Assembly: GCF_900187045.1 (NCBI RefSeq)
Contig: NZ_LT906453.1
Location: 2,294,001 to 2,358,000 of the forward strand
DNA from: Dermatophilus congolensis
GTDB taxonomy: Bacteria > Actinomycetota > Actinomycetes > Actinomycetales > Dermatophilaceae
Reading direction: 5' to 3'
DNA length: 64,000 nt
This document shows, piece by piece, positions 32,450 through 41,602 of this stretch (position 1 is the stretch's first letter; the number at the start of each line of letters is the position of its first letter). The notes under the pieces were generated by a model that was not told the DNA's origin, made no database searches, and saw nothing but the letters and a program-made list of their open reading frames with translations. The position numbers and the translations under genes are program-made.

Positions 32450-33538
32450 TCAGAGCGACAGCCCCACCATAACTGGCTCATTCACCAAACGAACACCAAA
32501 AACATCCAAAACTCCATCTCGAATGGTACGTGCCAACTCGATCACATCAGCAGCACAAGCCGAACCACGATTCGTTAATGCCAACGTGTGCTTTGTCGAC
32601 AAAGAAGCCGGCCCTGGCATACCGAATCCCTTACCAAAACCAGCACGATCAATCAGCCACGCAGCACTGGACTTCACGCACCCATCACCAGCAGGAAAAC
32701 GCGGCGGACGCACATCCGCCCCCAGATGATCCCCAACCCGGCGCTCCAACTGCTCAAACTCTTCTGCAGTCATGATCGGATTAGTGAAGAAGCTCCCACA
32801 ACTCCAAGTGTCGTGATCTGCTTCATCTACGACCATTCCGCGCAGACCCCGCTGACTCAACACTGCAGCCCGAGCATCTGCCAAGGGCACCCGCTCCCCC
32901 ATCGAAACATTCAAAGCATCCGCCAACGCCTGATATGCCACCGGCGAAGACAAATCAGCCAGCGCCAACTGGAATGTCACGTCCAACACCACAAACCGAG
33001 GTGCACCATCATGCGACTGCGCCTTGAACATCGAATGCCGATAACCAAAACCGCAATCGACGTTCGCAAAGCTACGAACCTCACCCCGTAGGCGATCCCA
33101 CGTTCGCACCCTCGCCAACGTCTGCGACACATCCTGGCCATACGCCCCCACGTTCTGTACCGGAGTCGCGCCTGCCAAGCCAGGAATACCCGACAAAGCC
33201 TCTACACCAGCCCACCCAGAATCCACAGCCTGGGCCACAAAACCATCCCAGGACTCCCCTGCAGACACCTCAACGAGCACACCCCCACACTCGCTGGACT
33301 CCTTCACGCGAACACCATGGTTCGCCACCTGCACCACTGTGCCCGGAAAGCCTTCATCTGAAACCAGAAGATTGGAACCGCCCGAAACAACCAGCAGCGG
33401 CTCACTTGCCTCATCAACCTCACGCACAGCCGCAATCAACTCATCCGAGGACTCTGCCGTAACAACACGCGCAGCTGGTCCACCCACTCGCATCGTCGTC
33501 AACGAAGCCAGCGCAACGCCTTCCTCAACCTTCACCAC
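32450..33538 (-). CDS. murB: UDP-N-acetylenolpyruvoylglucosamine reductase
   Basis: A 362-residue FAD enzyme of peptidoglycan precursor synthesis that makes UDP-MurNAc using NADPH. The FAD-binding signature SGGSNLLVSD is near residue 52, GATPVQNVGAYGQ near 125, the catalytic serine in SCGSFFTNP, and the late glutamate in VNEPV. GTG start. It is downstream of the hadB-like gene on the same strand. Confidence 0.95.
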   Translation of the reverse strand: MVKVEEGVALASLTTMRVGGPAARVVTAESSDELIAAVREVDEASEPLLVVSGGSNLLVSDEGFPGTVVQVANHGVRVKESSECGGVLVEVSAGESWDGFVAQAVDSGWAGVEALSGIPGLAGATPVQNVGAYGQDVSQTLARVRTWDRLRGEVRSFANVDCGFGYRHSMFKAQSHDGAPRFVVLDVTFQLALADLSSPVAYQALADALNVSMGERVPLADARAAVLSQRGLRGMVVDEADHDTWSCGSFFTNPIMTAEEFEQLERRVGDHLGADVRPPRFPAGDGCVKSSAAWLIDRAGFGKGFGMPGPASLSTKHTLALTNRGSACAADVIELARTIRDGVLDVFGVRLVNEPVMVGLSL

Positions 33539-33577
33539 ACAACACCCTTCACAATCACAACGACAAGAGGAGCCATC

Positions 33578-34003
33578 TCACACGAACACGACCGTTACTC
33601 GAACATTCCCCAACACTTTGCGGTTATCGATCGACGCCGAAAGCTCTACAACAACCGATCGCGCCTGCTCATCAACAGACTTGACAACACCAGCAACATC
33701 TACCTGCACCGAACCCGCATAGGGAACCGGCACTACATCAGTGAACTTCGCTCTATACGCAGAGACAAAACCCCTCGCGCCAACCCAATCCTCTACCAGC
33801 GAAGATGCCGAACCCATCGTGAACATTCCATGCGCGATTACGCCTGGAAGCCCTACCTCACGAGCATACGAATCATCCCAATGAATTCTGTTCCTGTCGC
33901 CACTGACCGCGGCATACGCCACTACGTCCTCACGCGAAAAAGACACCACCCGTCCAGGCAATTCGTCCCCTACACGCACCGACTCAAACAACACGCCACT
34001 CAT
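33578..34003 (-). CDS. MaoC-like hot-dog dehydratase (HadB-like)
   Basis: A 141-residue single hot-dog domain. The catalytic Asp/His hydratase motif is visible in SGDRNRIHWDDSYAREVG then GVIAHGMFTMG. In mycobacteria the positional homologue HadB dehydrates 3-hydroxyacyl-ACP in FAS-II. Here the substrate is uncertain because nothing shows mycolic acid synthesis. It overlaps the HadA-like gene by one base (TGATG), and the pair likely forms a heterodimer. Confidence 0.85.
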   Translation of the reverse strand: MSGVLFESVRVGDELPGRVVSFSREDVVAYAAVSGDRNRIHWDDSYAREVGLPGVIAHGMFTMGSASSLVEDWVGARGFVSAYRAKFTDVVPVPYAGSVQVDVAGVVKSVDEQARSVVVELSASIDNRKVLGNVRVTVVFV

Positions 34004-34464
34004 CAGGAGTTCCCTTCAACCTCATCGGCACGCACCACGATCATCGACCACACCGATGCCAACCGAACACCGTCAGCTCCGGATAGATCTGTACGCGTCG
34101 TCAACATGGTGTTACCGCGTACTTCACGTACACGCTCAATCAACAACCCAGCTGACAACACGTCACCTGCCACAATTGGGCGCACTATCTCAATGCGTTC
34201 CTCTCCGTGAACGACACGATGAAAGTCAATCCCCACCTGCGGGTCCCCCCACAGCAGCCATTCGCTCTGCTGCGCAACCGTTGCTACAAAAGTCACAGGC
34301 GCCACCAGGTCCTCAAAACCTGCCGACCTCGCAGCCTGCACATCAAAATGCACAGAAGCAGACGCCCCCACCACCCGAGCAAAAGCCCGCACATGCTCAC
34401 GCCCCACCTCAAACGGAGCAGCCGATGGCCAAGACTGTCCCTCCAACGCAGCAAGAGAACTCAT
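34003..34464 (-). CDS. FAS1-like dehydratase N-terminal domain protein (UPF0336, HadA-like)
   Basis: A 153-residue hot-dog protein matching the non-catalytic partner type (N-terminal MaoC-like, UPF0336). The frame is open 13 codons upstream; the ATG at 34464 is favoured by the canonical start and G-rich upstream site. It lies after rpmG and directly before the HadB-like gene, the conserved actinobacterial order rpmG-hadA-hadB. Confidence 0.82.
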   Translation of the reverse strand: MSSLAALEGQSWPSAAPFEVGREHVRAFARVVGASASVHFDVQAARSAGFEDLVAPVTFVATVAQQSEWLLWGDPQVGIDFHRVVHGEERIEIVRPIVAGDVLSAGLLIERVREVRGNTMLTTRTDLSGADGVRLASVWSMIVVRADEVEGNS

Positions 34465-34524
34465 ACCCGCCACCCTATGTGAACCACTCGCATCGAAAAC
34501 CACGTCCCCCGGAACCCCAACACA

Positions 34525-34558
34525 AAGAGGCTGTCAACCATATGGTTGACAGCCTCTT
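34525..34558. terminator. 34-bp perfect palindrome after rpmG
   Basis: Bases 34525-34558 are fully self-complementary about the central CCATATGG. On the minus strand it is followed by TTGTGTTG, 24 bases beyond the rpmG stop. It ends the tRNA/rpmG transcript before the HadA-like gene. Confidence 0.75.
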
Positions 34559-34581
34559 CAAAAACTCTCACAGACAGGAAA

Positions 34582-34752
34582 TCAACGAGTTTCCTTGTGA
34601 TCCGTGTGTCGCCTGCAGTTACCGCAGTACTTCGACAAAGCAATACGATCAGGATCGTTTCGCTTATTCTTTTTAGTGATGTAATTGCGGTTTTTACATT
34701 CAGCACATGCCAAAGTGACTTTGGGCCGAACGTCACTGCTCTTGCTTGCCAC
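34582..34752 (-). CDS. rpmG: 50S ribosomal protein L33, zinc-binding (C+) form
   Basis: A 56-residue protein beginning [19 protein letters not shown] (GTG start) and ending HTDHKETR. Both CxxC pairs (CAEC and CGNC) are intact, so it binds zinc. The cysteine-free partner is at 54920-55087. It follows tRNA-Met on the same strand. Confidence 0.95.
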   Translation of the reverse strand: MASKSSDVRPKVTLACAECKNRNYITKKNKRNDPDRIALSKYCGNCRRHTDHKETR

Positions 34753-34813
34753 GGCTACCTGTCCTTGTGAACGATCAGTGGGCTCGAATAAAACCCGAGC
34801 TAAAGAATGATCG

Positions 34814-34887
34814 TAGCGAGGGCGGGAGTCGAACCCGCGACACCACGATTATGAGTCGTGTGCTCTAACCACCTGAGCTACCCCGCC
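34814..34887 (-). tRNA. tRNA-Met, elongator (anticodon CAT)
   Basis: A 74-base cloverleaf. The acceptor GGCGGGG pairs with CCTCGCT with G-U pairs at positions 1-72 and 5-68. The anticodon stem ACGAC/GTCGT-type loop holds CAT. The T arm GCGGGTTCGACTCCCGC is perfect. No encoded CCA. The G1-C72 and TAGCTCAG features indicate an elongator, except for the weak first pair. Confidence 0.92.
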
Positions 34888-34953
34888 AGGGCAGTAACAA
34901 CGCCCGCCACCAGATACCGCCGAAACGATTAAGCAGCGGGCGTTGGAAGCCTG

Positions 34954-35026
34954 AGCCCCGATAGGGAATCGAACCCTAGACCTTCTCCTTACCATGGAGA
35001 CGCTCTGCCGACTGAGCTATCGGGGC
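34954..35026 (-). tRNA. tRNA-Thr (anticodon GGT)
   Basis: A 73-base cloverleaf. The acceptor GCCCCGA pairs with TCGGGGC and the discriminator is T. The anticodon stem TCTCC/GGAGA carries the loop ATGGTAA with anticodon GGT. No encoded CCA. It lies upstream of tRNA-Met on the same strand. Confidence 0.95.
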
Positions 35027-35207
35027 GGAACCGGAACTCTCCGGCTCAACAAGAAAAAACATACACGGTCCGCCCCGCAAAAGAAAAATCGAGACCAGCC
35101 CCAACCCCAAACCAACACCCCCACCCACCACCAACAGCCAGATAAAAACCCAGCTCAATAGATCTGTATCCACATTAAAAACCACAAAAAACTAACCAGC
35201 ACATCAA

Positions 35208-35807
35208 TCAGTCATCCACCCCACGAGCCACCAACGCCTCCCCCATACGTTCCCCATGACGCACAGTCCGAACCACCACCGGCACCAACAACGCTCGAAA
35301 ACTCCGCTCCAACCCCCTCGCCTTCCGCGCCTGCCCCACCTCCTCCACAATCCCCGCCACCACAAACACCGACCGCAACACCAACGAAAAAACCAAACCC
35401 ACCCGATCCGCATCCACCCCCACGCACCTCAACGGACGCACCCCCACCACCACCGCATCCATCATCTCCACCGTCCTGGTCGTAGCCGTCACCACCGACG
35501 CAGCCACAACAGCCACCACCAACCCACCAACCACAACAAACGCATCAAAAACCCCATTAACCACAACTTGCACCGCCCCCAAAACCACCACCAACCAACG
35601 CAAACCCCACACACCCCGCCACAACCACAACCACCCCAACCCCCCACACAACCCCGCCACAACCACAACCACCCCACCAACCACAACAGCCACCACCCCC
35701 GACCACACCAACAAACACGTCGTAAACACCAACAACCCCACCAACTTCACCCCAGGCCGCACCCGATGCAGCCACGAATCTCCCTCCACATACAAACCAC
35801 TCAGCAC
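35208..35807 (-). CDS. bioN: Biotin ECF transporter, T component (EcfT/BioN-like)
   Basis: A 199-residue membrane protein with about four to five hydrophobic segments. The two Ala-Arg-Gly coupling motifs expected in EcfT proteins are visible (ARKARGLE near residue 160 and LVARGVDD at the C-terminus). The middle is highly biased toward Val, Gly, Leu and Trp and is encoded by near-repetitive DNA (see the repeat at 35614-35676). It overlaps the ATPase gene by seven bases and belongs to bioY-bioM-bioN. Confidence 0.85.
   Translation of the reverse strand: MLSGLYVEGDSWLHRVRPGVKLVGLLVFTTCLLVWSGVVAVVVGGVVVVVAGLCGGLGWLWLWRGVWGLRWLVVVLGAVQVVVNGVFDAFVVVGGLVVAVVAASVVTATTRTVEMMDAVVVGVRPLRCVGVDADRVGLVFSLVLRSVFVVAGIVEEVGQARKARGLERSFRALLVPVVVRTVRHGERMGEALVARGVDD
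35614..35676. repeat. 25-bp direct repeat inside bioN, read in two frames
   Basis: A 25-base sequence (CCCCGCCACAACCACAACCA followed by CCCCA) occurs at 35614-35638 and again at 35652-35676, with starts 38 bases apart. Because 38 is not a multiple of three, one copy is translated as VVVVVAG and the other as WLWLWRG, both hydrophobic. Confidence 0.9.
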
Positions 35808-36490
35808 GACCCCACCCCATCCATCAACTCCACATAAAAAGCAATCGCCTCATCAGCTCCCCCATCAAAAACCACCTCACCCTCATCGAACACCAACACC
35901 CGATCCCACCCCCGCAATAACTCCAAATGATGAGTCACCAACACCACCTGCTGCGACAACGACTCAATCCGACTCGCCACAGCCCGAGCATTCCGCCGAT
36001 CCAACAACGTCGTCGGCTCATCACACACCAACACACTCGGCTCCGTCACCAACACCGCAGCCAACGCCAACAACTGCTTCTGCCCACTCGACAAACGCGC
36101 CGCCGGATGCCCCTCACGCCCACCCAAACCAATCTGCGACAACGCCTCCCCAACCACCACATCCCGCTCCACCCGAGACAAACGCCGCCGCCGCAACGAA
36201 AACGCCACGTCCTCGCCCACCGTCGGCATCACAATCTGCGAATCCGGATCAGGAAACACAAACCCCACCCGCCGCCGCACCGCAGCCGCATCCGCCCCAA
36301 CATCAACACCATCCACCACCACCTGCCCAACAGAAGGCAACACCAAACCATTAATCATCCGCGCAAAAGTCGACTTACCCGACCCATTCGCACCAATCAC
36401 CCCAACCCGCTTCTCCCCCAACGAAACATCAACACCACGCAACACTTCACGCCCCCCAAAACTATGGGACACGCCACGAAACTCGATCAC
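35801..36490 (-). CDS. bioM: Biotin ECF transporter ATPase (BioM/EcfA-like)
   Basis: A 229-residue ABC ATPase powering biotin uptake. The Walker A GANGSGKST is near residue 37, the Q-loop region is PDPDSQI, the signature is LSSGQKQ, Walker B is VLVCDEPT and the H-loop is VTHH. The GTG at 36490 begins IEFRGVSHSFGG. The frame is open further upstream but would run into bioY. It lies between bioY and bioN. Confidence 0.9.
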   Translation of the reverse strand: MIEFRGVSHSFGGREVLRGVDVSLGEKRVGVIGANGSGKSTFARMINGLVLPSVGQVVVDGVDVGADAAAVRRRVGFVFPDPDSQIVMPTVGEDVAFSLRRRRLSRVERDVVVGEALSQIGLGGREGHPAARLSSGQKQLLALAAVLVTEPSVLVCDEPTTLLDRRNARAVASRIESLSQQVVLVTHHLELLRGWDRVLVFDEGEVVFDGGADEAIAFYVELMDGVGSC

Positions 36491-36518
36491 ACCCAACCAC
36501 CCCTTCCTAAAAACACCA

Positions 36519-37130
36519 TCACTTACCCCCACCCACCGACAACAACTCCGGCACAGCACGATGCACAGCCACCGCAACACCCACCGCCGCAACAACCTTC
36601 ACCACATCACCAGGCACAAACACCGCATCAGCCAACAACGCCTGCCCCACAGACAAATGCGCACGCCACGCCATCACTGGAACACCCACCGCATGAATCA
36701 CACCAACACCCCCCACCAAACACCCCACCAACTGCCACACCAGCGACCGCGGACCCCGCGACGCAAACCACCCCACCACCGCAGCCCCCGGAACCCACCC
36801 CACCAAAAACCCCACCGTCGGCGACACAAACACACCCAAACCACCGCGACCCCCCGCCAACACAGGCAACCCAATCGCACACAAAGCAATAACCACCAAC
36901 GACGCCGCGGCACCACGCCGCGCACCCAGCACAGCACCAGCCAACATCACACCCAACGTCTGCAAAGTAATAGGAACACCCGAACCCACCGGGTCAATAG
37001 CCCCCGGCACACCCAACACCCAAATCAACGCAGCAAACGAAGCCACCAAAGACAAATCACGCGCCGAAAACCCCCGCGACCGCCCCTCCACCTTCGTGAA
37101 CTTCTGCACATTTTCGCTACTGCCAGGCAT
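36519..37130 (-). CDS. bioY: Biotin transporter substrate-binding subunit BioY
   Basis: A 203-residue S component with about six membrane segments. Typical BioY features are GVPITLQTLGVMLAGAVLG, LPVLAGGRGGLGVFVSPTVG and the GDVVK segment near the end. The ATG at 37130 follows AAGGG; a GTG two codons earlier is an alternative. It is the first gene of the bioYMN operon, divergent from pntA with only about 110 bases between them. Confidence 0.92.
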   Translation of the reverse strand: MPGSSENVQKFTKVEGRSRGFSARDLSLVASFAALIWVLGVPGAIDPVGSGVPITLQTLGVMLAGAVLGARRGAAASLVVIALCAIGLPVLAGGRGGLGVFVSPTVGFLVGWVPGAAVVGWFASRGPRSLVWQLVGCLVGGVGVIHAVGVPVMAWRAHLSVGQALLADAVFVPGDVVKVVAAVGVAVAVHRAVPELLSVGGGK

Positions 37131-37240
37131 GATCACCCTTTCGACGAAGATAGACGGATAGAGTCTGGCAGGTCAGCGCGACACACACTCCGGAGACTCC
37201 CGGACAGCCACGTCGCGGCAAAAAGGCGAAGGAGCCACCC

Positions 37241-38779
37241 GTGCTGATCGGCATACCGCAGGAAACCACCCCCGGCGAAACCCGCGTCGCCGCCACCCCC
37301 AGCACCGTCACCACCCTCATCAAACTTGGACACAACGTCATCATCGAATCCGGCGCAGGCGAACGCGCCGACATCTGCGACGACGCCTACCTCGAAGCAG
37401 GCGCACACATCGGCGACACCGCCACCACCTGGGCAGCCGACATCATCGCCAAAATCAATCCCCCCAACGACGAAGAACTCGACAGCATCCGCGACGGCGC
37501 CACCCTCATCAGCCTCCTTAACCCCCGCACCGACCCCGCCATGGTCGACAAACTCGCCACACGCAACATCACCGCACTAGCCATGGACGCCGTCCCCCGC
37601 ATCTCCCGCGCACAATCCATGGACGTCCTGTCCTCCATGGCCAATATCGCTGGCTACCGCGCCGTCATCGAAGCCGCACACGAATTCGGCCGCTTCTTCA
37701 CCGGCCAAGTAACCGCAGCCGGAAAAGTACCCCCCGCAAAAATCCTCATCGCCGGCGCAGGCGTAGCCGGACTCGCCGCCATCGGAACAGCCGGAAGCCT
37801 CGGCGCCATCGTCCGAGCCACAGACACCCGCCCCGAAGTCGCCGAACAAGTCCAATCCATGGGCGCTGAATTCGTCGCAGTCAACACCAACGAAGAAACA
37901 ACCTCAACCGATGGCTACGCACGCGAAACCAGCAGCGCCTACGAAACCGCTGCAGCAGCCATGTACGCCGAACAAGCCAAAGACGTCGACATCATCATCA
38001 CCACCGCCCTCATCCCCGGCCGCCCAGCACCACGACTCATCACCGCTGACATGGTCAACAGCATGAAACCCGGATCCGTCATCGTCGACATGGCCGCAGC
38101 CAACGGTGGCAACGTCGAAGGCGTCATCCCCGGCGAAAAAACCACCACCCCCAACGGCGTCACCATCATCGGATACACCGACCTGGCCGGACGCCTCCCC
38201 ACCCAAGCCTCACAGCTCTACGGCACCAACATCGTCAACCTCCTCAAACTCCTCACCCCACACAAAGACGGCCACCTCGCCCTCGACATGGACGACAGCG
38301 TCATCCGCGGCATGACAGTCATCCACAACGGCAACCTCATGTGGCCCCCACCCCCCGTCAACATCTCCGCCACCACGCCCCCCACCAACACAACCCCCAC
38401 CCCACCAACACAACCCCCACCAACCCCTAACCCCATACGCCGCTACATCGGCGTCGGCGTAGCCTCCGCTCTCTTCCTCGCCCTCGCCGCCTTCACCCCA
38501 GCGCCCCTGCTATCCCACATGGTCGTATTCGCCCTCGCCGTAGTCATCGGCTTCTACGTCATCGGCAGCGTCCACCACGCCCTCCACACCCCCCTCATGA
38601 GCGTCACCAACGCCATCTCCGGAATCATCATCATCGGAGCCATCACCCAAATCGCCACAAACCACACACTCATCTCCACCCTGGCCTTCATCGCCGTCCT
38701 CGTCGCCAGCATCAACGTATTCGGCGGATTCGCCCTCACCCACCGCATGCTCGCCATGTTCCACAAGGACCCATCATGA
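37241..38779 (+). CDS. pntA: NAD(P) transhydrogenase subunit alpha
   Basis: A 512-residue protein of the inner-membrane proton-pumping transhydrogenase that passes hydride from NADH to NADP+. Domain I (residues 1-370) has the NAD-binding [18 protein letters not shown] and the RVAATP start signature. A Pro/Thr-rich linker (about 375-402) is followed by four membrane segments, so this is the full-length E. coli-type alpha chain. GTG start with AAGGAG upstream. Its stop overlaps pntB in ATGA. The linker DNA contains a 20-bp tandem duplication. Confidence 0.95.
   Translation: MLIGIPQETTPGETRVAATPSTVTTLIKLGHNVIIESGAGERADICDDAYLEAGAHIGDTATTWAADIIAKINPPNDEELDSIRDGATLISLLNPRTDPAMVDKLATRNITALAMDAVPRISRAQSMDVLSSMANIAGYRAVIEAAHEFGRFFTGQVTAAGKVPPAKILIAGAGVAGLAAIGTAGSLGAIVRATDTRPEVAEQVQSMGAEFVAVNTNEETTSTDGYARETSSAYETAAAAMYAEQAKDVDIIITTALIPGRPAPRLITADMVNSMKPGSVIVDMAAANGGNVEGVIPGEKTTTPNGVTIIGYTDLAGRLPTQASQLYGTNIVNLLKLLTPHKDGHLALDMDDSVIRGMTVIHNGNLMWPPPPVNISATTPPTNTTPTPPTQPPPTPNPIRRYIGVGVASALFLALAAFTPAPLLSHMVVFALAVVIGFYVIGSVHHALHTPLMSVTNAISGIIIIGAITQIATNHTLISTLAFIAVLVASINVFGGFALTHRMLAMFHKDPS
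38381..38420. repeat. 20-bp perfect tandem duplication in the pntA linker
   Basis: The 20 bases CCCACCAACACAACCCCCAC occur twice in a row (38381-38400, 38401-38420). The unit is not a multiple of three, so the two copies encode different peptides (PTNTTPT and PPTQPPP type) within the flexible linker. Confidence 0.95.
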
Positions 38780-40188
38780 CCGCCACCATGACCCAAGGCG
38801 CCTTCATCGTCTCCGGGCTACTGTTCATCCTCGCCCTCGCCGGACTGTCAAAACACGAAACAGCCCGCGCAGGAAACGGCTACGGCATCGCCGGCATGGC
38901 CATCGCCCTCATCTTCACCCTCGGCGTCACCATCACCCAAGACGCCCCCACATGGACCATCGCGCTGCTCATCATCAGCATCCTCGCCGGCGCAGCTATC
39001 GGCACCACCCGGGCACTCAAAGTCGAAATGACCCACATGCCCGAACTCATCGCCCTCCTTCACAGCTTCGTCGGACTCGCCGCCACCCTCGTGGGCTACA
39101 ACTCCTGGATCGAAGCAGGCAACCACATCGCCACCACCACCAGCGACACACGAGCGCTCACACTCATCCACAACGGCGAAGTCTTCATTGGCATCTTCAT
39201 CGGCGCCCTCACCTTCACCGGCTCCATCGTCGCCTTCCTCAAACTCTCCGCACGCATCAAATCCGCCCCCCTCTCCCTCCCCCACCACAACCTCATCAAC
39301 CTCACAGCACTACTCATCTGCCTCACCCTCATGCTGTGGTTCACCCCCACAGCCCACGCAATACCACTCATCCTCATGACCCTCACCGCCCTCGCCCTGG
39401 GCTGGCACCTCGTGGCTAGCATCGGCGGCGGAGACATGCCCGTAGTCGTCTCCATGCTCAACAGCTACTCCGGATGGGCAGCAGCAGCCTCCGGATTCAT
39501 GCTCAACAACGACCTACTCATCATCACCGGCGCCCTCGTCGGCTCCTCCGGCGCCTACCTCTCCTACATCATGTGCAAAGCCATGAACCGATCATTCACC
39601 TCCGTCATCCTCGGCGGCTTCGGCTCAGAAGGCACCATCACCAACGACACCAAAGACTACGGAGAACACAGCGAAACCACCGCCGAAGACGTCGCGACCC
39701 TCCTCAAAAACGCCAACTCCGTCATCATCACCCCCGGCTACGGCATGGCCGTAGCCCAAGCCCAATACCCCGTAGCCGCCATCACCACCGCACTACGCAA
39801 CGCCGGAATCAACGTCCGCTTCGGCGTTCACCCCGTCGCCGGACGCCTACCCGGCCACATGAACGTCCTACTCGCCGAAGCAAAAGTCCCCTACGACATC
39901 GTCCTCGAAATGGACGAAATCAACGACGACTTCACCAACACCGACGTCGTCCTCGTCATCGGTGCCAACGACACCGTCAACCCCGCAGCCCTCGACGACC
40001 CCGAATCCCCCATCGCCGGCATGCCCGTACTACGCGTCTGGGAAGCAAAAAACGTCATCGTTTTCAAACGCTCCATGAACGCCGGATACGCAGGAGTCCA
40101 AAACCCCCTCTTCTTCAACAACAACACCGCCATACTCTTCGGCGACGCCAAAGAACGCGTCGAAGACATCCTGCGCGCCCTCGCCTAA
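38776..40188 (+). CDS. pntB: NAD(P) transhydrogenase subunit beta
   Basis: A 470-residue partner of PntA. About eight or nine membrane segments in the first 270 residues are followed by the NADP(H)-binding domain III. Visible landmarks are the [10 protein letters not shown] nucleotide fold start, [18 protein letters not shown], and [12 protein letters not shown]. The C-terminus is complete. Its stop lies seven bases from that of the convergent MFS gene, without a clear terminator between. Confidence 0.95.
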   Translation: MTATMTQGAFIVSGLLFILALAGLSKHETARAGNGYGIAGMAIALIFTLGVTITQDAPTWTIALLIISILAGAAIGTTRALKVEMTHMPELIALLHSFVGLAATLVGYNSWIEAGNHIATTTSDTRALTLIHNGEVFIGIFIGALTFTGSIVAFLKLSARIKSAPLSLPHHNLINLTALLICLTLMLWFTPTAHAIPLILMTLTALALGWHLVASIGGGDMPVVVSMLNSYSGWAAAASGFMLNNDLLIITGALVGSSGAYLSYIMCKAMNRSFTSVILGGFGSEGTITNDTKDYGEHSETTAEDVATLLKNANSVIITPGYGMAVAQAQYPVAAITTALRNAGINVRFGVHPVAGRLPGHMNVLLAEAKVPYDIVLEMDEINDDFTNTDVVLVIGANDTVNPAALDDPESPIAGMPVLRVWEAKNVIVFKRSMNAGYAGVQNPLFFNNNTAILFGDAKERVEDILRALA

Positions 40189-40195
40189 CTCCAAA

Positions 40196-41545
40196 TCACC
40201 CCAACGCCTGAGACCTCATCTCAGGCAACCCCAAAGCAGCCACCGCCGCCACCCCAAACGCAACCCCAAACACAACAAACACCAACACATTCCCACCAAC
40301 ACCAAGCAAAAACGGCACCGACAAAGGCGCCACCACCGACGCAATACGCCCACACCCCGCAGCAGCCCCCACCCCCACACCACGAACCGCCGTCGGATAC
40401 ACCTCAGGCGACACGGCGTACAACGCACCCCACGCCCCCAAATTAAAAAACGACAACACCATCCCAAAAACAACAATCAACAACGGCGACGACGCAAAAC
40501 CAAACCCCCCCCCCGCGGCACAAGCCGACCCCACCAAAAACACCACCAACGTCGCCCGACGCCCCCACCGCTCAATCAACCACGCCGAAACCGCATACCC
40601 CGGCAACTGCGCCAACGTAATCACCAACGTGTACTCAAACGACTTCACCAAATCAAAACCCTGCTTAGCCAACAAACTCGGCAACCAAATAAACGCCCCG
40701 TAATACGAAAAATTCACCATGAACCACACCACCCACAATGACACCGTCCTCCACCGCAACATCGACGACCAAATCCCTCCCGCCACCTCACCAACAACAA
40801 CCTCCACCCCACCAACCGACCCACCACCAACCCCAGAAACCCCCGCAGCCTTCTCAAACCGACGCACCGCAGCCTCAGCCTCATCAACACGCCCAGCCCT
40901 CTCAAGAAAACGCACAGACTCTGGCAACCCGAACCGCACCCCTACCGCATACACCGTCGGCACCACACCAATCCCCAGCGCCCACCGCCACCCATCAGGA
41001 CTCGAGGGAATAACGAAATACGCAATCAAAGCAGCGAAAATCCATCCCACAGCCCAAAAAGATTCCAACGCAACCACCATGCGCCCCCGAATATGCCGAG
41101 GGGAATACTCACTGACCAAAGTCGAAGCCACAGGCAACTCCGCCCCCAACCCCAACCCCACCAAAAAACGCAAAGCCATAAGAAGACCGACACCCGTCGC
41201 GAGCGCTGAGGCACCCGTTGCCACCCCATAGACCAAAAGAGTCCCGGCAAACACCTGACGCCGACCAAAACGATCAGCAAGAAGTCCCCCCAACGTGGCC
41301 CCCACAGCCATACCCACAAACCCAATCGACCCAATCAGCGACAAAGCACCATCCGACAAGTGCCACTGCTTACCCAGGGCAGCCATGACAAACGAAATAA
41401 GCCCCACGTCCATGGCATCAAGAGCCCACCCCACACCAGAACCAACCAGCAGTCGCCCGTGCATCCACGTGAACGGCAGGACATCCAAACGCTCAGCACG
41501 AGTGCGCCCCACACCTTCGTTCACAACACCAGCGCTCATATTCAC
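40196..41545 (-). CDS. MFS transporter, sugar/organic-acid porter type
   Basis: A 449-residue permease with twelve predicted membrane segments. The loop 2-3 signature GGLLADRFGRRQVF and the cognate YSPRHIRGRM / IERWGRRA motifs mark the metabolite:H+ symporter/sugar porter superfamily. The substrate cannot be told; relatives carry aromatic acids, niacin or sugars. It is a single gene between pntB (convergent) and the type IV secretion-like operon. Confidence 0.8.
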   Translation of the reverse strand: MNMSAGVVNEGVGRTRAERLDVLPFTWMHGRLLVGSGVGWALDAMDVGLISFVMAALGKQWHLSDGALSLIGSIGFVGMAVGATLGGLLADRFGRRQVFAGTLLVYGVATGASALATGVGLLMALRFLVGLGLGAELPVASTLVSEYSPRHIRGRMVVALESFWAVGWIFAALIAYFVIPSSPDGWRWALGIGVVPTVYAVGVRFGLPESVRFLERAGRVDEAEAAVRRFEKAAGVSGVGGGSVGGVEVVVGEVAGGIWSSMLRWRTVSLWVVWFMVNFSYYGAFIWLPSLLAKQGFDLVKSFEYTLVITLAQLPGYAVSAWLIERWGRRATLVVFLVGSACAAGGGFGFASSPLLIVVFGMVLSFFNLGAWGALYAVSPEVYPTAVRGVGVGAAAGCGRIASVVAPLSVPFLLGVGGNVLVFVVFGVAFGVAAVAALGLPEMRSQALG

Positions 41546-41602
41546 TTAACCCTCCATTACACAGTCCTAGCCGCCACGAACCTCACACATAAATGACCCC
41601 GC

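Noticed and set aside
36491-36595. Longer N-terminus of the BioM ATPase
   Set aside because: It would overlap bioY and adds Cys/Trp/Arg-rich residues without ABC-ATPase similarity.
37131-37240. Biotin riboswitch or clear BirA/BioQ operator before bioY
   Set aside because: The gap between bioY and pntA is about 110 bases and I found no convincing long palindrome or known fold.
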